Below are positions 37,101 through 46,099 of a DNA stretch of 64,000 bases, one piece after another. The DNA is from an uncultured Chitinophaga sp. Its GTDB lineage: Bacteria > Bacteroidota > Bacteroidia > Chitinophagales > Chitinophagaceae. Numbering within the stretch: position 1 is the first letter of the stretch; every line of letters starts with the position of its first letter. The stretch spans positions 186,001 to 250,000 of the forward strand of contig NZ_CALEJS010000011.1 of assembly GCF_937898475.1 (NCBI RefSeq). The letters run 5' to 3'. The translations under genes and the position numbers were made by a program. The notes under the pieces are model-generated. The model had not been told where the DNA came from, did not search any database, and saw nothing but the letters and a program-made list of their open reading frames with translations.

Positions 37101-37323
37101 AGAACTGTCCCGATCCATCCGTCACCGTGCCTTTATTACTCCCCTTTATGCGGACATTCACCCCTGGCAACGGGACATGATCCAGCTGGTCTGTAACCCG
37201 GCCCCCTACCCCCTCTTTGCCCTGGAAGGCATACCCCGGAAGATGTTGTAATAGGAGTGCAAGGCATAGCAGCCAAAACAATATAGGCCGCCCTGCACAA
37301 TTGCGGTTAGTATCAGTTTTCAT
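34159..37323 (-). CDS. SusC/RagA-family TonB-dependent outer-membrane receptor
   Basis: 1054 residues. Signal peptide (about 1-33), carboxypeptidase-D regulatory-like domain (about 38-115, GGRVTDQLDHVPLPGVNV), plug with LNEVLVVGYGTQKKANVTGA and VLKDAAAAAIYGSRAANGVV, and a beta-barrel ending GVNISF. It forms the import channel of the GH105/GH106 locus and is 38 bp downstream of GH105. The start ATG at 37323 is the first in the frame. Confidence 0.97.
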   Translation of the reverse strand: MKTDTNRNCAGRPILFWLLCLALLLQHLPGYAFQGKEGVGGRVTDQLDHVPLPGVNVRIKGSNKGTVTDGSGQFFVPAKTGDVLVFTYVGYESKEVTLTGAAEISVSITKSNQDLNEVLVVGYGTQKKANVTGAIATLNAQHLDERPIARVDQALVGQMAGVQVKQISGAPGKGFQIKVRGTGSINAGTEPLYVIDGFPLDVSSASASGGFAQGSALDNINPNDIASIQVLKDAAAAAIYGSRAANGVVIITTKSGKSGRNRMEFNTYVGWQETVKKLDLLSAEEWIDRAREIIDYNYVNPALGRLASDDPEVRRQKLGGFDFNRIYDERWYQPGHPGLRYVDWQDELFRRGMVQSYQLAASGGTDKVTYRISGDYLNQEGIVIHTGYKRYSFRSNVNLKVNERINLGLNLAPSYSVVTDPGAEGKDQQLHKAVSATPVVEESAGLETGVVPNPRYTWASTTVSPVAVLREQMGEERTLRTLGSIYGDYKLLDGLVFKSTLNLDNADYRRKAFSPSVIRNGNAGTGSSRTYRKTTLVNENTLSYNKRLGSHDIAAVAGYAYNQTNFEEARIGGSNFSTDDIYTLNGATTLTLSDTYTRETKNVLISYFGRLQYGYRDRYLLSASLRRDGSSRFGANTKWGIFPAVSAGWRVLEEPFMKGLPHVSELKLRGSWGLSGNNNIGDFSQAALLGFYNYVLGTGEGALVKGQTSSNIPNPDLGWEKSETIDAGLDLGLFDNRIFVSFDYYRKLNTDLLLNIPVAAVTGFNTAITNIGKVENKGWELELSTRNLTGKLEWSTNLNLSHNTNKVLQLGPNNTPIIYGNFDNMGHHITTVGQPIGAFYVIETIGVLKTAAEAASSPIIAGEEAGDPKYRDANNDKVIDVKDAVIMGQPDPTYVWGITNNFSYKGFDLSFLFQGQWGNKIYSTFGRAIDRMGSGIVDNSLGIWRDRWRSESDPGNGIVPKAWPITYGRLKDSRWLYNASYWRLRTVTMGYNLSKLLKHIPGVNGARIYVSAENIWGKDHYTGGFNPEAINDSGDDYGAFPLAKSFILGVNISF

Positions 37324-37361
37324 GTGGAATCTATTCTTAATTATGAATGCTTAATGATTAA

Positions 37362-38696
37362 TTATTCATTCCTGTTTGCCCGGATACGCGGATACTGTAA
37401 ATGCGCCGGCGGATCCCTGAACGGCGGCAGGTCCATCATCGCAATACCTGCTCTTAATACCGGCGCCTCCCCCATAGGCGTATTGGTTTCTAAGGGCCGG
37501 TTATAATAAAATACCAGCGAAGGCATAATACCGGTACCCGTACAAATACCGCTTATGTCTCCCGCATCGCTGATCTTTGTAAGAATGCCCTTCCAACCCT
37601 GCTCCGCCGCATAGGCGTAGTCGCGCTGTAGCCATCCCCGCTTAACACCGGTGGCCAGGGCATAAGTGAACATAGCCGTTCCCGTTACTTCTTCATAGGC
37701 GTCTCCTTTGTCTAACAATTGCCGCCACAAACCCGATGGCCCCTGGTACCGCACAATACCTGCGGCCTGCTGCTGAAAGATCTTCAGCAGTGCTGCCCGC
37801 TGGGGATGGTCAGCCGGTAATACCGCAAGCAGGTCTGACTGCGCCATCATGACCCAGCCATTGGCCCTTGACCAGTAAGCTACCCCATGCTGCTGCACAT
37901 CAGAATGGTAGCAATGATAGTACAGCTGCTTCTCTGCATCCCAGAGATAGCGGGTAAACTGGATCACCTGTCTGGCTGCGTCATCAAAATAACGCCGGTT
38001 GCCGCTGAGCCGCCCCATACGCGCCAGGAAGCATACGCTCATATACAGGTCGTCTGCCCATATCGTCATTTCATGCGGCCATAAACGTGCAATGGTACCA
38101 TCTTTCAGGCGGGGCTCCCGCTGCAGCAGGTGTTCCGCTACTTTATCGAAATAGTTTTTGTAAGCGGCGCGTTTATCCCGCTGGTACAGGTCAATAAGGC
38201 TGGCACCTATCACGCCGCAATCATCCAGCCGTACCATGCGGAAGAACATATGCCAGGAATACCGGCGCGCTTTTTCATCGCCATCCGGACGCTGTATACA
38301 GGTATTGTACTGCCTGCGGAAATAAGAAAGGTTGGCCGTGTCAAAGACAAACTCCATATTACGCTTCACATAACGGAGGTACTGCGTATCCTTCAGCTGA
38401 TCCGACAGCTCCATCATCGCGATCTGCAACAGCCCGTTGGTATAGTGCCAGTCGTTATACTGGCTTTTCACCTTCATGTCCATAGAGAAAGGCACTCCCG
38501 CCAGGTTGCTATAGGTCTGCTGTGTATTGGGATCAATGAACTGGTAAGGCGTGCTTTGCACAATACGGTTGGCTATCTTTCTTAATACTGCTTCGGTGGA
38601 AGCTGGTGGCTGGGCATGTACAACATCCGTCCCCGCCATCAGCATACAAAAAAAGCATAATAATCGGAACAGTCCCCGGCTGTTTATGTAATCCAT
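37362..38696 (-). CDS. GH105/GH88-type unsaturated uronyl (rhamnogalacturonyl) hydrolase
   Basis: 444 residues with a signal peptide (ends VVHAQ). The (alpha/alpha)6 fold markers of GH105 are present: MTIWADDLYMSVCFLARMG, with the Asp pair at the expected acid position, AYWSRANGWVMMAQ, and YEEVTGTAMFTYAL. These enzymes hydrate the unsaturated uronic acid left at the non-reducing end by polysaccharide lyases, which releases it from rhamnose or other sugars. Its presence means the locus handles lyase products although no lyase is visible in the window. Substrate is inferred. Confidence 0.92.
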   Translation of the reverse strand: MDYINSRGLFRLLCFFCMLMAGTDVVHAQPPASTEAVLRKIANRIVQSTPYQFIDPNTQQTYSNLAGVPFSMDMKVKSQYNDWHYTNGLLQIAMMELSDQLKDTQYLRYVKRNMEFVFDTANLSYFRRQYNTCIQRPDGDEKARRYSWHMFFRMVRLDDCGVIGASLIDLYQRDKRAAYKNYFDKVAEHLLQREPRLKDGTIARLWPHEMTIWADDLYMSVCFLARMGRLSGNRRYFDDAARQVIQFTRYLWDAEKQLYYHCYHSDVQQHGVAYWSRANGWVMMAQSDLLAVLPADHPQRAALLKIFQQQAAGIVRYQGPSGLWRQLLDKGDAYEEVTGTAMFTYALATGVKRGWLQRDYAYAAEQGWKGILTKISDAGDISGICTGTGIMPSLVFYYNRPLETNTPMGEAPVLRAGIAMMDLPPFRDPPAHLQYPRIRANRNE

Positions 38697-38709
38697 CTTG
38701 TGATAGTAT

Positions 38710-38838
38710 TTATCCGGTTGTCAGAAAATATATTAACAGGGCACAAACAAGGATGAAGGCCAGTATCAATATCCGCTCCAGCCGTTTCAGCTTCGCAATG
38801 CGCTTCATATTTTCCTGTTGTTTATATGGATGCTCCAT
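38710..38838 (-). CDS. 42-residue single-pass membrane protein inside the operon
   Basis: From ATG 38838 the frame encodes a basic N-terminus (MEHPYKQQENMKRIAKLKRL) and one hydrophobic helix (ILILAFILVCALLIYFL) before the stop. The longer frame reaches a TTG directly after the GH31 stop codon. It fits exactly between GH31 (63 bp) and GH105 (13 bp) in the same direction, has a good positive-inside pattern and no coding overlap. I do not know a family for it. A structural or accessory membrane role is a guess. Confidence 0.6.
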   Translation of the reverse strand: MEHPYKQQENMKRIAKLKRLERILILAFILVCALLIYFLTTG

Positions 38839-38901
38839 CTGTATCAACTCAGGGCCTAAATTACCGGCAGGCGGTAGCTGTACCAATGGAGGATCATACA
38901 A

Positions 38902-41322
38902 TTACATGGAAAATCTGACAGTCACCCGGTTTTCCTGTCCTGCCGGTACCCCCGTAATGTGCAATACTTGCGATACGCTGTCATAATCCCAGCGGTTCTT
39001 ATTGGCAGTAATTACAGCCGATGGCCGGGCAGGCAGATGTACTTTCAATTGATAGCCCTTCAGCGTGCTGTGGTACTTACCCCTGGCAGGCTGAAAGTGA
39101 ATGCTTATTTCACCGGGTGCTGTTGTGCTGCTGATTGCTGTAATGGCAAACTGTCCTTCCCGGTACTGCAGACTCTTACCATCATCTTCATACAGGCGGC
39201 AAACGCCGTTGCCACCGGCATAGATATCCAGTGTTATTGTGTCGATGGTTTTCTCTCCGGTGTATTGCAATACGGGTTGTGTGGGAATAATACTGCCGGC
39301 TTTAATGAACAGCGGTATTTTATCAAGAGGCGTCAGTACATTCAGGTATTGTTTGCCTTCATAACGTTTTCCGCTCCAGTAATCTATCCATTTCCCCTCC
39401 GGCAGGTAAACCACCCGTGTGGCAGCCCCTTTCTGCGTAACGGGGCAAACCATAATGCTGCTGCCCAGCAGGTATTGATCAGTGATATTATAGGTGTTGG
39501 GATCGTCCTGGTATTCCAGTACCAGTGCACGCATCAGCGGCATTCCGGTGGCATACATCTCATAAGCGTGCTGATACAGGTAGGGCAGCAGCTGATAACG
39601 TAAACGGGTGTACTGTGTAACAATCTCCAGCGCTTCTTTACCATAGTTCCAGGGCTCTTTATATCCCGGGTGATCCATCCCGAATAACATGGCCACGGGA
39701 CTCAGCATTCCGAACTGACACCAGCGTATATACAGTTCAGGATCTGCCGGATGCTCAAAGCCGCCCATACAATGCGCCCAGTATCCCACCCCCGAAAGAC
39801 TAATGTTCAGTCCAGCGCGGATCACCGGTTCAAAATACTGCCATTCGCTGGGCCAGTCGCCCGCAAAAATGAAAGGATAACGCTGGATGCCTGCATATCC
39901 CTCCCGTGTGTGGTTCATGCCGCGCATACCGTTGTGAAGCGCAAATTTTTCATACGCCGCTTTAGCATAGGCAATGGGGAATATATTATGCAGCTGCCTG
40001 GCTTTGGCATCTGTAGGACCCGTTTTGTTACTTTCATTGGCCAGGTGACCAAATGCACTGCCCTCATCTGTTTTAAAGAAACGGGCGCCCATACCCGCTA
40101 CTTTCATAGCGGCATGCCGCCACCACCAGTTCACCGCAGTAGAGTCAAAGAAGTTCAGGAACTCACCCGCACTGTTGGCTTCCGGATAGGTATAGCCCAG
40201 TGCAGCGGCACTATCCAGTAAACGGTTATGCAACCCGTTATCCAGCCGCGGCCGTATGTGCAGGCCCACCATATTAAAATGGAGGGCGTACAAACTATCC
40301 ATCATGGCACGCGGGTCGCGGAACGTTTCCCGCCATTCATAACTGGTAGCGCCTTTACCGCCGTTCTTGCCAAAGAGCCGCCAGGTAGAATCCAGGAAAA
40401 GTATATCCACCGGTATGCCCATCGCGCGGAAACGCCGGGCCAGCGCTATTACATAAGCATCGGAGGTCTCACTTTCATGCCCCCAGGTACCGCCGCTGTA
40501 AGTACCCACGTGTAGTCCCATCGCAAACAGGGGCATAAGAGGCGAACGCCCGGTCAGATGGGTATACTGTTCAAGGATGGTGGCAAAACGGGGACCATAT
40601 ATAAAGTAATAGTCCAGCTCTCCGTTGCCCTCATGTGCGCTGAAACTATATTGATCCGGTCGCGCCTGGCCCATATCCCACGAAGAAGCCACACTGGTGT
40701 GCAGGAAGATACCATAGCCACGGGTGCTCATAAAAAAGGGTACCGGACTATAATTGGCGGCCAGTATATTATAGGCGCCGGTAATGTGCGGCATACCTGC
40801 CCCGCGGCCCACATCCAGCTTTACTTTTTTGCCGCGCCTGTCCAAAAAATCCATGCGCTCACCGAAACCAAAGAAATGTTCATCCTGCTGCAGAGTCTTA
40901 CGGCAGGCGGCCGTATCGCCGATTAAAAATGCGCCATTGCCTGACAGGCCGGATTCTGCGGATAGCAGTTTTCCGTCGGAGCTCCATACATCAATAGCAA
41001 AAGGTTTTTTCCGTACGATAATGCAGAGATCCTGGGTCTGCAACCGGAATTGCTGCGCTGTTTCCGATACCTGTACCTGCACCTGGCTCCATTGATACTG
41101 CATCACCATCCACGGCTCACTGGGGGCAAAGCCGCCGTTACGGCTCATTCTTACCCTGAAAAGGGAGGGTGTACAGAATTCCAGCTGCACCTGCCCTGTT
41201 GTAGTGGTAAAATGAAAGATGTTGCCTTCCCGCTTAAGATCCTGCCGATAATCTCCTGCCTGCGCAAAAACCTGCCATGCATAAAAGACTGCCGTACATA
41301 GTATAAAAAATGTCTTCCGCAT
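38902..41322 (-). CDS. GH31 family alpha-glucosidase/alpha-xylosidase-type enzyme
   Basis: 807 residues from ATG 41322, which opens a signal peptide (MRKTFFILCTAVFYAWQVFA). The frame reaches 41421, but the extra residues would precede the signal. The N-terminal galactose-mutarotase-like domain is followed by the barrel with WRLFGKNGGKG, the nucleophile Asp419 in FFKTDEGSAFG and FIFAGDWPSEWQYF, and a beta-sandwich C-terminus. The Asp-Glu-Gly context differs from the other GH31 here (DATEPD), so the two likely have different substrates. It is the first gene of the minus-strand operon. Confidence 0.92.
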   Translation of the reverse strand: MRKTFFILCTAVFYAWQVFAQAGDYRQDLKREGNIFHFTTTTGQVQLEFCTPSLFRVRMSRNGGFAPSEPWMVMQYQWSQVQVQVSETAQQFRLQTQDLCIIVRKKPFAIDVWSSDGKLLSAESGLSGNGAFLIGDTAACRKTLQQDEHFFGFGERMDFLDRRGKKVKLDVGRGAGMPHITGAYNILAANYSPVPFFMSTRGYGIFLHTSVASSWDMGQARPDQYSFSAHEGNGELDYYFIYGPRFATILEQYTHLTGRSPLMPLFAMGLHVGTYSGGTWGHESETSDAYVIALARRFRAMGIPVDILFLDSTWRLFGKNGGKGATSYEWRETFRDPRAMMDSLYALHFNMVGLHIRPRLDNGLHNRLLDSAAALGYTYPEANSAGEFLNFFDSTAVNWWWRHAAMKVAGMGARFFKTDEGSAFGHLANESNKTGPTDAKARQLHNIFPIAYAKAAYEKFALHNGMRGMNHTREGYAGIQRYPFIFAGDWPSEWQYFEPVIRAGLNISLSGVGYWAHCMGGFEHPADPELYIRWCQFGMLSPVAMLFGMDHPGYKEPWNYGKEALEIVTQYTRLRYQLLPYLYQHAYEMYATGMPLMRALVLEYQDDPNTYNITDQYLLGSSIMVCPVTQKGAATRVVYLPEGKWIDYWSGKRYEGKQYLNVLTPLDKIPLFIKAGSIIPTQPVLQYTGEKTIDTITLDIYAGGNGVCRLYEDDGKSLQYREGQFAITAISSTTAPGEISIHFQPARGKYHSTLKGYQLKVHLPARPSAVITANKNRWDYDSVSQVLHITGVPAGQENRVTVRFSM

Positions 41323-41440
41323 ATGTCCGTCATTGAAAGTGTAAAGATGACAGGAAACCGCAGCCGGCAACATGGAGAAATTGACTTTATACTGTAAAAA
41401 TGTACGCAGTAACGCGCCCACTGGGAAAGTATAGGATGCA

Positions 41441-41542
41441 TTTCCGGAATTAAAATCCCAAATTCCAGATACCGGATCCTGAAAGCACCTTGGATATCAA
41501 AACCGGATGCCTGGAATTTGGATATTGGGATCTGGAATTTTT
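41441..41542. promoter_or_regulatory. Repeated and inverted CTGGAATTTGG elements between GH31 operon and second HTCS
   Basis: CCAAATTCCAG (41458-41468) is the exact reverse complement of CTGGAATTTGG (41511-41521), 53 bp apart start to start. A further CTGGAATTT starts at 41532, and TCCGGAATT lies at 41443-41451. The cluster sits just upstream of the regulator's start and inside the 226-bp divergent gap, so it is a good candidate for the operator of the hybrid regulator. Confidence 0.55.
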
Positions 41543-41548
41543 CCCGTT

Positions 41549-44500
41549 ATGAGATTAACCAAATGTCTATCCAACATTTGCAGCTGCGTATTCCTGTTAT
41601 TACCCTCCACGGCTGCTATTGCCACCAGCGAACCTACTGAGCCCGCCCGCCTGAATAATAACATATGCCTGGAACAGCTGACCACGCGCGACGGACTTTC
41701 GCAGAACACGGTACGCTGCCTCCTGCAGGACAAAAAAGGCTTCATCTGGATCGGCACCCTGAATGGCCTGAACCGTTACGATGGCAAAAAGTTTGTAGTA
41801 TACCGCCCCGAATACGGCAACCCTCATTCCATCAGCGATACCCGCATCCGTGAACTGCATGAAGACCGTCATGGGTTTATCTGGGTAAAGACCTTTGAAG
41901 GCCGCTTTCATTGCTTTGACCCGGTAAAGGAAGATTTTATCGAATACGGCCAGGCTAAGGAGCAACTGCCTTTTGAACAATGGTTTGAAAGCACCGGCGG
42001 CGATACCTGGCTATATGGCCGCGCAAGCGGATGCCTGCGCATCCGCCGTGAGAATGGGGTGTTCACTACCCGCCATTATGATCTTCCCGCAGGCAACCAG
42101 GTAAATTTCATGTTTGAAGATGTAATGCACCATCTTTGGGTCGGTACGGCCAATGGACTGTACCTTTTAAACCCGGATGGCAGCATTACAGCGGCCTACA
42201 GGGAAAAGAGCAGATATGATTTTATACAGGCGCTGCCCGCTAATGGCCGCCTTTATTTTATTACCCGCAACAACGGCATATTTACCTACCACCTCCAGCA
42301 ACGGCAATTCAATAAACTGGCTATGGACCGTTCCCTGCAGCTTAGCAGTGGCGCGCTCCTTAATCCTGAACAGCTGCTGCTGGGTACGCAGGGCGAAGGC
42401 GCCTGGATACTGCAGTTAAAAAGCGGCCAGGTGCACAGCGCACAAACGGTCTTTAAAGAGCTTATATCCGGCCATACAGATATCACGGTCAGCGCAGCAC
42501 AGGGTATCTGGCTTAATAATCATACAGGCGTTGTATGGTATTACGATATACGCAGGCAGCAATCACGCCGCTTTACACTGGTCTCCCCGCAGGTGATGCA
42601 CCAGGTGGATGATGACCGCCTTGCCATTCAAACGGATCATAAAGAAAATACCTGGCTTACTACCTATGGCGGCGGACTGTATTGTTACAACCGTCTCAGG
42701 GATACGCTGCAGCATTTCAGCCATAACGGCGACAATGCCAACGGCCTTAGCTCCAACTATCTCTTAAGCATACTCGCAGATCGTTCCGGTCTGATCTGGG
42801 TAGGGGCGGAACATACAGGTCTTAACAAACTGGTACCACAATCATTCTCTGTATCGCATCTCTATCCTGACACAAAAAATCACAGGCCTTACAGCGCCAA
42901 TATTGTAAAAACACTCTTTGAAGACAGCCGCCGTAATATATGGGTGACCACCAAGAACGGCGCCTTGTACCTGTATGACCCTGCACTGGAAAACATACGT
43001 CCGCTCTCCCACCTCTTCCATGGGCAAAGCCCCAATATATACTGCATACAGGAGGACAGTAAAGGTTTCATCTGGCTGGGGTCCAAAGGCCAGGGACTGT
43101 ACATCGCACACCTGGATTCATTGCAGCAGGCGGCCCGCCATTTTGAGTTACCGGAACCGGCGCCCGGCGCCAGTAGAAACAACCAGGTGTATACCATCCT
43201 GCAAGACAGCCGGCAGCGTATGTGGATAGGCACCTTTGGTGGTGGACTGAATCTCGCTGTCTACAACGGCGGGCAGCATATTTCATTCCGTAACTTCTTT
43301 GGCACACATGAAACATTGAAGGATATACGCTGTATGCGGCAGGATCGCAAGGGAAATATATGGGCGGGTACCAACAACGGCCTGCTGCGCTTCCGGCCGG
43401 AGGCGCTGCTGCAAAACAACAAAGCGTTTACCCTGTACCGTTCAGATCCCGGGCAGCCCAACGGGCTAACCAGCAATGTAGTCAAGATCATCTGCGAAGA
43501 TCATAAAGGCCGTATCTGGGCGGGGACTTCCGGCGGCGGTATCAGCCGCTTTATTCCTGCCACTAAAGACCGTGCTGCTTACTTTGAGACCTTTGGCACC
43601 CAACAGGGACTTTCGCATGATATTGTAAATGGCATGCTGGAAGATGAACAGGGCGATCTGTGGATCAGTACCGAAAATGGCCTCACCCGTTTTAATCCGG
43701 ATAAGAACACCTTTGAGATCTTTTACTTCTCCAATACCACTCTCGGCAATCTCTTTACAGAAGCTGCCTGCTGTAAAAGAAGAAATGGACAGCATCTCTG
43801 GGGCAGCCTGGATGGCTTTTACAGCTGTCATCCCGCACTGATGCATACAGACAGCGGCGATGCACCGGTAGTGCTCACCGGGTTCAGTGTTGCCGGCAAT
43901 CCGCTGAAACGCAGCAGCCCGCAGCAACAGGCGCTGAACGCTGCACAAACGATCACCCTGGAGCCCAATCAGAAAGTGTTCAGCATCGAGTTCGCCACAC
44001 TGGCCTACCGCAATCCGCAACAGAACAAGTATACCTATATACTGGAAAATTATGAAGAGGACTGGAACCCGCCTGCCGCTTATAATGTAGCCACCTACCG
44101 TAATCTGCCCCCGGGCGAATACACCTTCCGTGTAAAAGGCACTAACAATGACGGCAGCTGGAGCAAACAGGAAGCCGCTATCCACATCACCGTATTGCCG
44201 CCCTTCTGGCGCTCTACACCGGCTTTTATACTGTACATCTGTGTGATCAGCGGACTGATAGCGGCCATCAGTTTTGTACGCAAACGCATCTTCCGTTTAC
44301 AACACGCCGTTGCGCTGGAAAAAGAACTGACAGAGTACAAGCTCAATTTCTTCACCAATATATCACACGAGTTCCGTACGCCGCTGTCCCTGATCGTCAG
44401 CGCCATGGAAAACCTGCTGGACAACCGCCAGGGGGCCTTACATAACGGGCGGCACCTGCACATCATGCAGAAGAATGTACAACGCCTCATGCGCCTGGCC

Positions 44501-45892
44501 GATCAGTTGCTGGACTTCCGCAAGCTTCAGCACCAGCGTATGAAGCTGCAGATACGGGAAGTGGAGGTCATCTCCTTCCTGCAGGACCTCTGCGACAGCT
44601 TCAATGACCTTGCTGAACAACAGCAGATCCACCTGCAGTTTTCCAGCAATTTGCCGGAGTATACCATGTGGCTGGATGATAACAAGCTGGATAAGATGTT
44701 GTACAACCTGTTGTCTAACGCGCACAAGTTCACCCCTGCCAATGGCAGCATCACCGTACGCGCACTGATAGATGAAAATGCCGGGCAGCTGCAGATCCAG
44801 GTGTCTGACTCCGGCATTGCTATTCCTGAAAGTAAAAGGGAACAGGTTTTCCAGCGCTTCACACAATTGAGCTTCTCTCCTACGGGAACGGGTATAGGAT
44901 TATCGCTTACCAAGGAACTGGCAGAACTGCATCATGGCAGTATCAGCTTCCGCAATAATGCCGGAGCAGGTGTTACCTTTATAATCACACTGCCCCTTTC
45001 CCGTGATCTGTATACAGCAGACGAGCTGGCCACACCGGAGGCGTTGAACAACACAACTACAATAACCAGCGTACTGCAGGCGGCCTATATCGCAGATGCA
45101 GAAGGCATGAATATACCGGAGCCCTCTTCCCGTTACAGGATACTGGTCATTGAAGACAATCCCGACATCTGCGATTACCTGGCAGAACAGCTGGGGCATT
45201 ACTTCCATGTACATACGGCCAACAACGGGCGCGATGGCCTGGCGCAGGCCATTGAGCTGGCACCAGACCTGGTGGTGTGCGATGTAATGCTGCCGGAGTT
45301 GAACGGCTTAGACATTACCCGCCGCATCCGGGCAGAGTTCCAGACCTGCCATATACCGGTAGTGCTGCTGACCGCCCTCTCTTCCGGGGAACATCAGCTG
45401 CAGGGCATCGACGCAGGAGCAGATGCCTACATACCAAAGCCTTTCAGTACACGCTTTCTGCTGACCAATATCATCCGCATTATCGAACAGAGAGAAAAGA
45501 TCAGGAAACGTTTCTCCAATGATCCCGGCTTTTTTGAAGTGAACATCGCGGAGAATGAAGCAGACCGTAAATTCCTGGACCGGCTGCATTTTATCATTGA
45601 AAAGAACCTGGACAATACCCAATTCTCTGTTGATGACTTTGCAGCTGCCGTTAAACTGGGCAGAACGCTGTTCTATAAAAAAGTAAAAGGCCTCACCGGT
45701 TACTCTCCCAATGAATACATCCGGCTGGTAAGATTAAAGCAGGCTGCTACGCTGCTGAATACTGGAGATTATACCGTATCGGAGGTGGCTTATAAAGTTG
45801 GCATGAACGATCCGTTCTATTTCAGTAAATGTTTCAAGGCGCAATTCGGCATACCGCCATCTGCTTACCTGAAACGTGTAAAAGCGGGATAA
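41549..45892 (+). CDS. Hybrid two-component system sensor kinase / AraC-type regulator (HTCS)
   Basis: About 1447 residues from ATG 41549, which opens a signal peptide (ends TAAIATS). An in-frame start at 41507 would lie in the repeat cluster. The periplasmic part holds regulator-propeller repeats (GFIWIGTLNGLNRYDG and similar) and a Y_Y_Y domain. One membrane helix lies near 890-912. The cytoplasmic part has His940 (NISHEFRTPLSLIV), ATPase boxes (DSGIAIP, GTGIGLSL), a receiver with Asp1245 (VVCDVMLPELNG) and an AraC domain with ARAC motif VSEVAYKVGMNDPFYFSKCF. The G1 box reads DSGIAIP rather than the usual DTGIGIP. It probably activates the divergent GH31-GH105-SusC-SusD-GH106 operon. Confidence 0.97.
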   Translation: MRLTKCLSNICSCVFLLLPSTAAIATSEPTEPARLNNNICLEQLTTRDGLSQNTVRCLLQDKKGFIWIGTLNGLNRYDGKKFVVYRPEYGNPHSISDTRIRELHEDRHGFIWVKTFEGRFHCFDPVKEDFIEYGQAKEQLPFEQWFESTGGDTWLYGRASGCLRIRRENGVFTTRHYDLPAGNQVNFMFEDVMHHLWVGTANGLYLLNPDGSITAAYREKSRYDFIQALPANGRLYFITRNNGIFTYHLQQRQFNKLAMDRSLQLSSGALLNPEQLLLGTQGEGAWILQLKSGQVHSAQTVFKELISGHTDITVSAAQGIWLNNHTGVVWYYDIRRQQSRRFTLVSPQVMHQVDDDRLAIQTDHKENTWLTTYGGGLYCYNRLRDTLQHFSHNGDNANGLSSNYLLSILADRSGLIWVGAEHTGLNKLVPQSFSVSHLYPDTKNHRPYSANIVKTLFEDSRRNIWVTTKNGALYLYDPALENIRPLSHLFHGQSPNIYCIQEDSKGFIWLGSKGQGLYIAHLDSLQQAARHFELPEPAPGASRNNQVYTILQDSRQRMWIGTFGGGLNLAVYNGGQHISFRNFFGTHETLKDIRCMRQDRKGNIWAGTNNGLLRFRPEALLQNNKAFTLYRSDPGQPNGLTSNVVKIICEDHKGRIWAGTSGGGISRFIPATKDRAAYFETFGTQQGLSHDIVNGMLEDEQGDLWISTENGLTRFNPDKNTFEIFYFSNTTLGNLFTEAACCKRRNGQHLWGSLDGFYSCHPALMHTDSGDAPVVLTGFSVAGNPLKRSSPQQQALNAAQTITLEPNQKVFSIEFATLAYRNPQQNKYTYILENYEEDWNPPAAYNVATYRNLPPGEYTFRVKGTNNDGSWSKQEAAIHITVLPPFWRSTPAFILYICVISGLIAAISFVRKRIFRLQHAVALEKELTEYKLNFFTNISHEFRTPLSLIVSAMENLLDNRQGALHNGRHLHIMQKNVQRLMRLADQLLDFRKLQHQRMKLQIREVEVISFLQDLCDSFNDLAEQQQIHLQFSSNLPEYTMWLDDNKLDKMLYNLLSNAHKFTPANGSITVRALIDENAGQLQIQVSDSGIAIPESKREQVFQRFTQLSFSPTGTGIGLSLTKELAELHHGSISFRNNAGAGVTFIITLPLSRDLYTADELATPEALNNTTTITSVLQAAYIADAEGMNIPEPSSRYRILVIEDNPDICDYLAEQLGHYFHVHTANNGRDGLAQAIELAPDLVVCDVMLPELNGLDITRRIRAEFQTCHIPVVLLTALSSGEHQLQGIDAGADAYIPKPFSTRFLLTNIIRIIEQREKIRKRFSNDPGFFEVNIAENEADRKFLDRLHFIIEKNLDNTQFSVDDFAAAVKLGRTLFYKKVKGLTGYSPNEYIRLVRLKQAATLLNTGDYTVSEVAYKVGMNDPFYFSKCFKAQFGIPPSAYLKRVKAG

Positions 45893-45923
45893 CAACATGA
45901 GTGTGGGATGGGTACAAATGAAA

Positions 45924-45958
45924 AAAGGCCCTTGTAAGGCCTTTATTCTATTTTTTTT
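45924..45958. terminator. Terminator between the second HTCS and tRNA-Gly
   Basis: AAAGGCC (45924-45930) pairs with GGCCTTT (45938-45944) around CTTGTAA. A T-rich run to 45958 on the plus strand and an A run before the stem allow use in both directions. Confidence 0.75.
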
Positions 45959-45962
45959 GCTG

Positions 45963-46035
<73 letters not shown>

Positions 46036-46068
46036 TGATAAGAACTATCTTTTTTGTTTTCGGGACTG

Positions 46069-46099
46069 CAAAAATAAGAAAGAGTCCGAAATATCCAAA
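46069..46099 (-). promoter_or_regulatory. Promoter of tRNA-Gly
   Basis: On the minus strand TTTG (46099-46096), a 19-nt spacer and TATTTTTG (46076-46069) match the Bacteroidota housekeeping promoter exactly. Transcription should start near 46062, about 27 nt before the tRNA. Confidence 0.75.
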
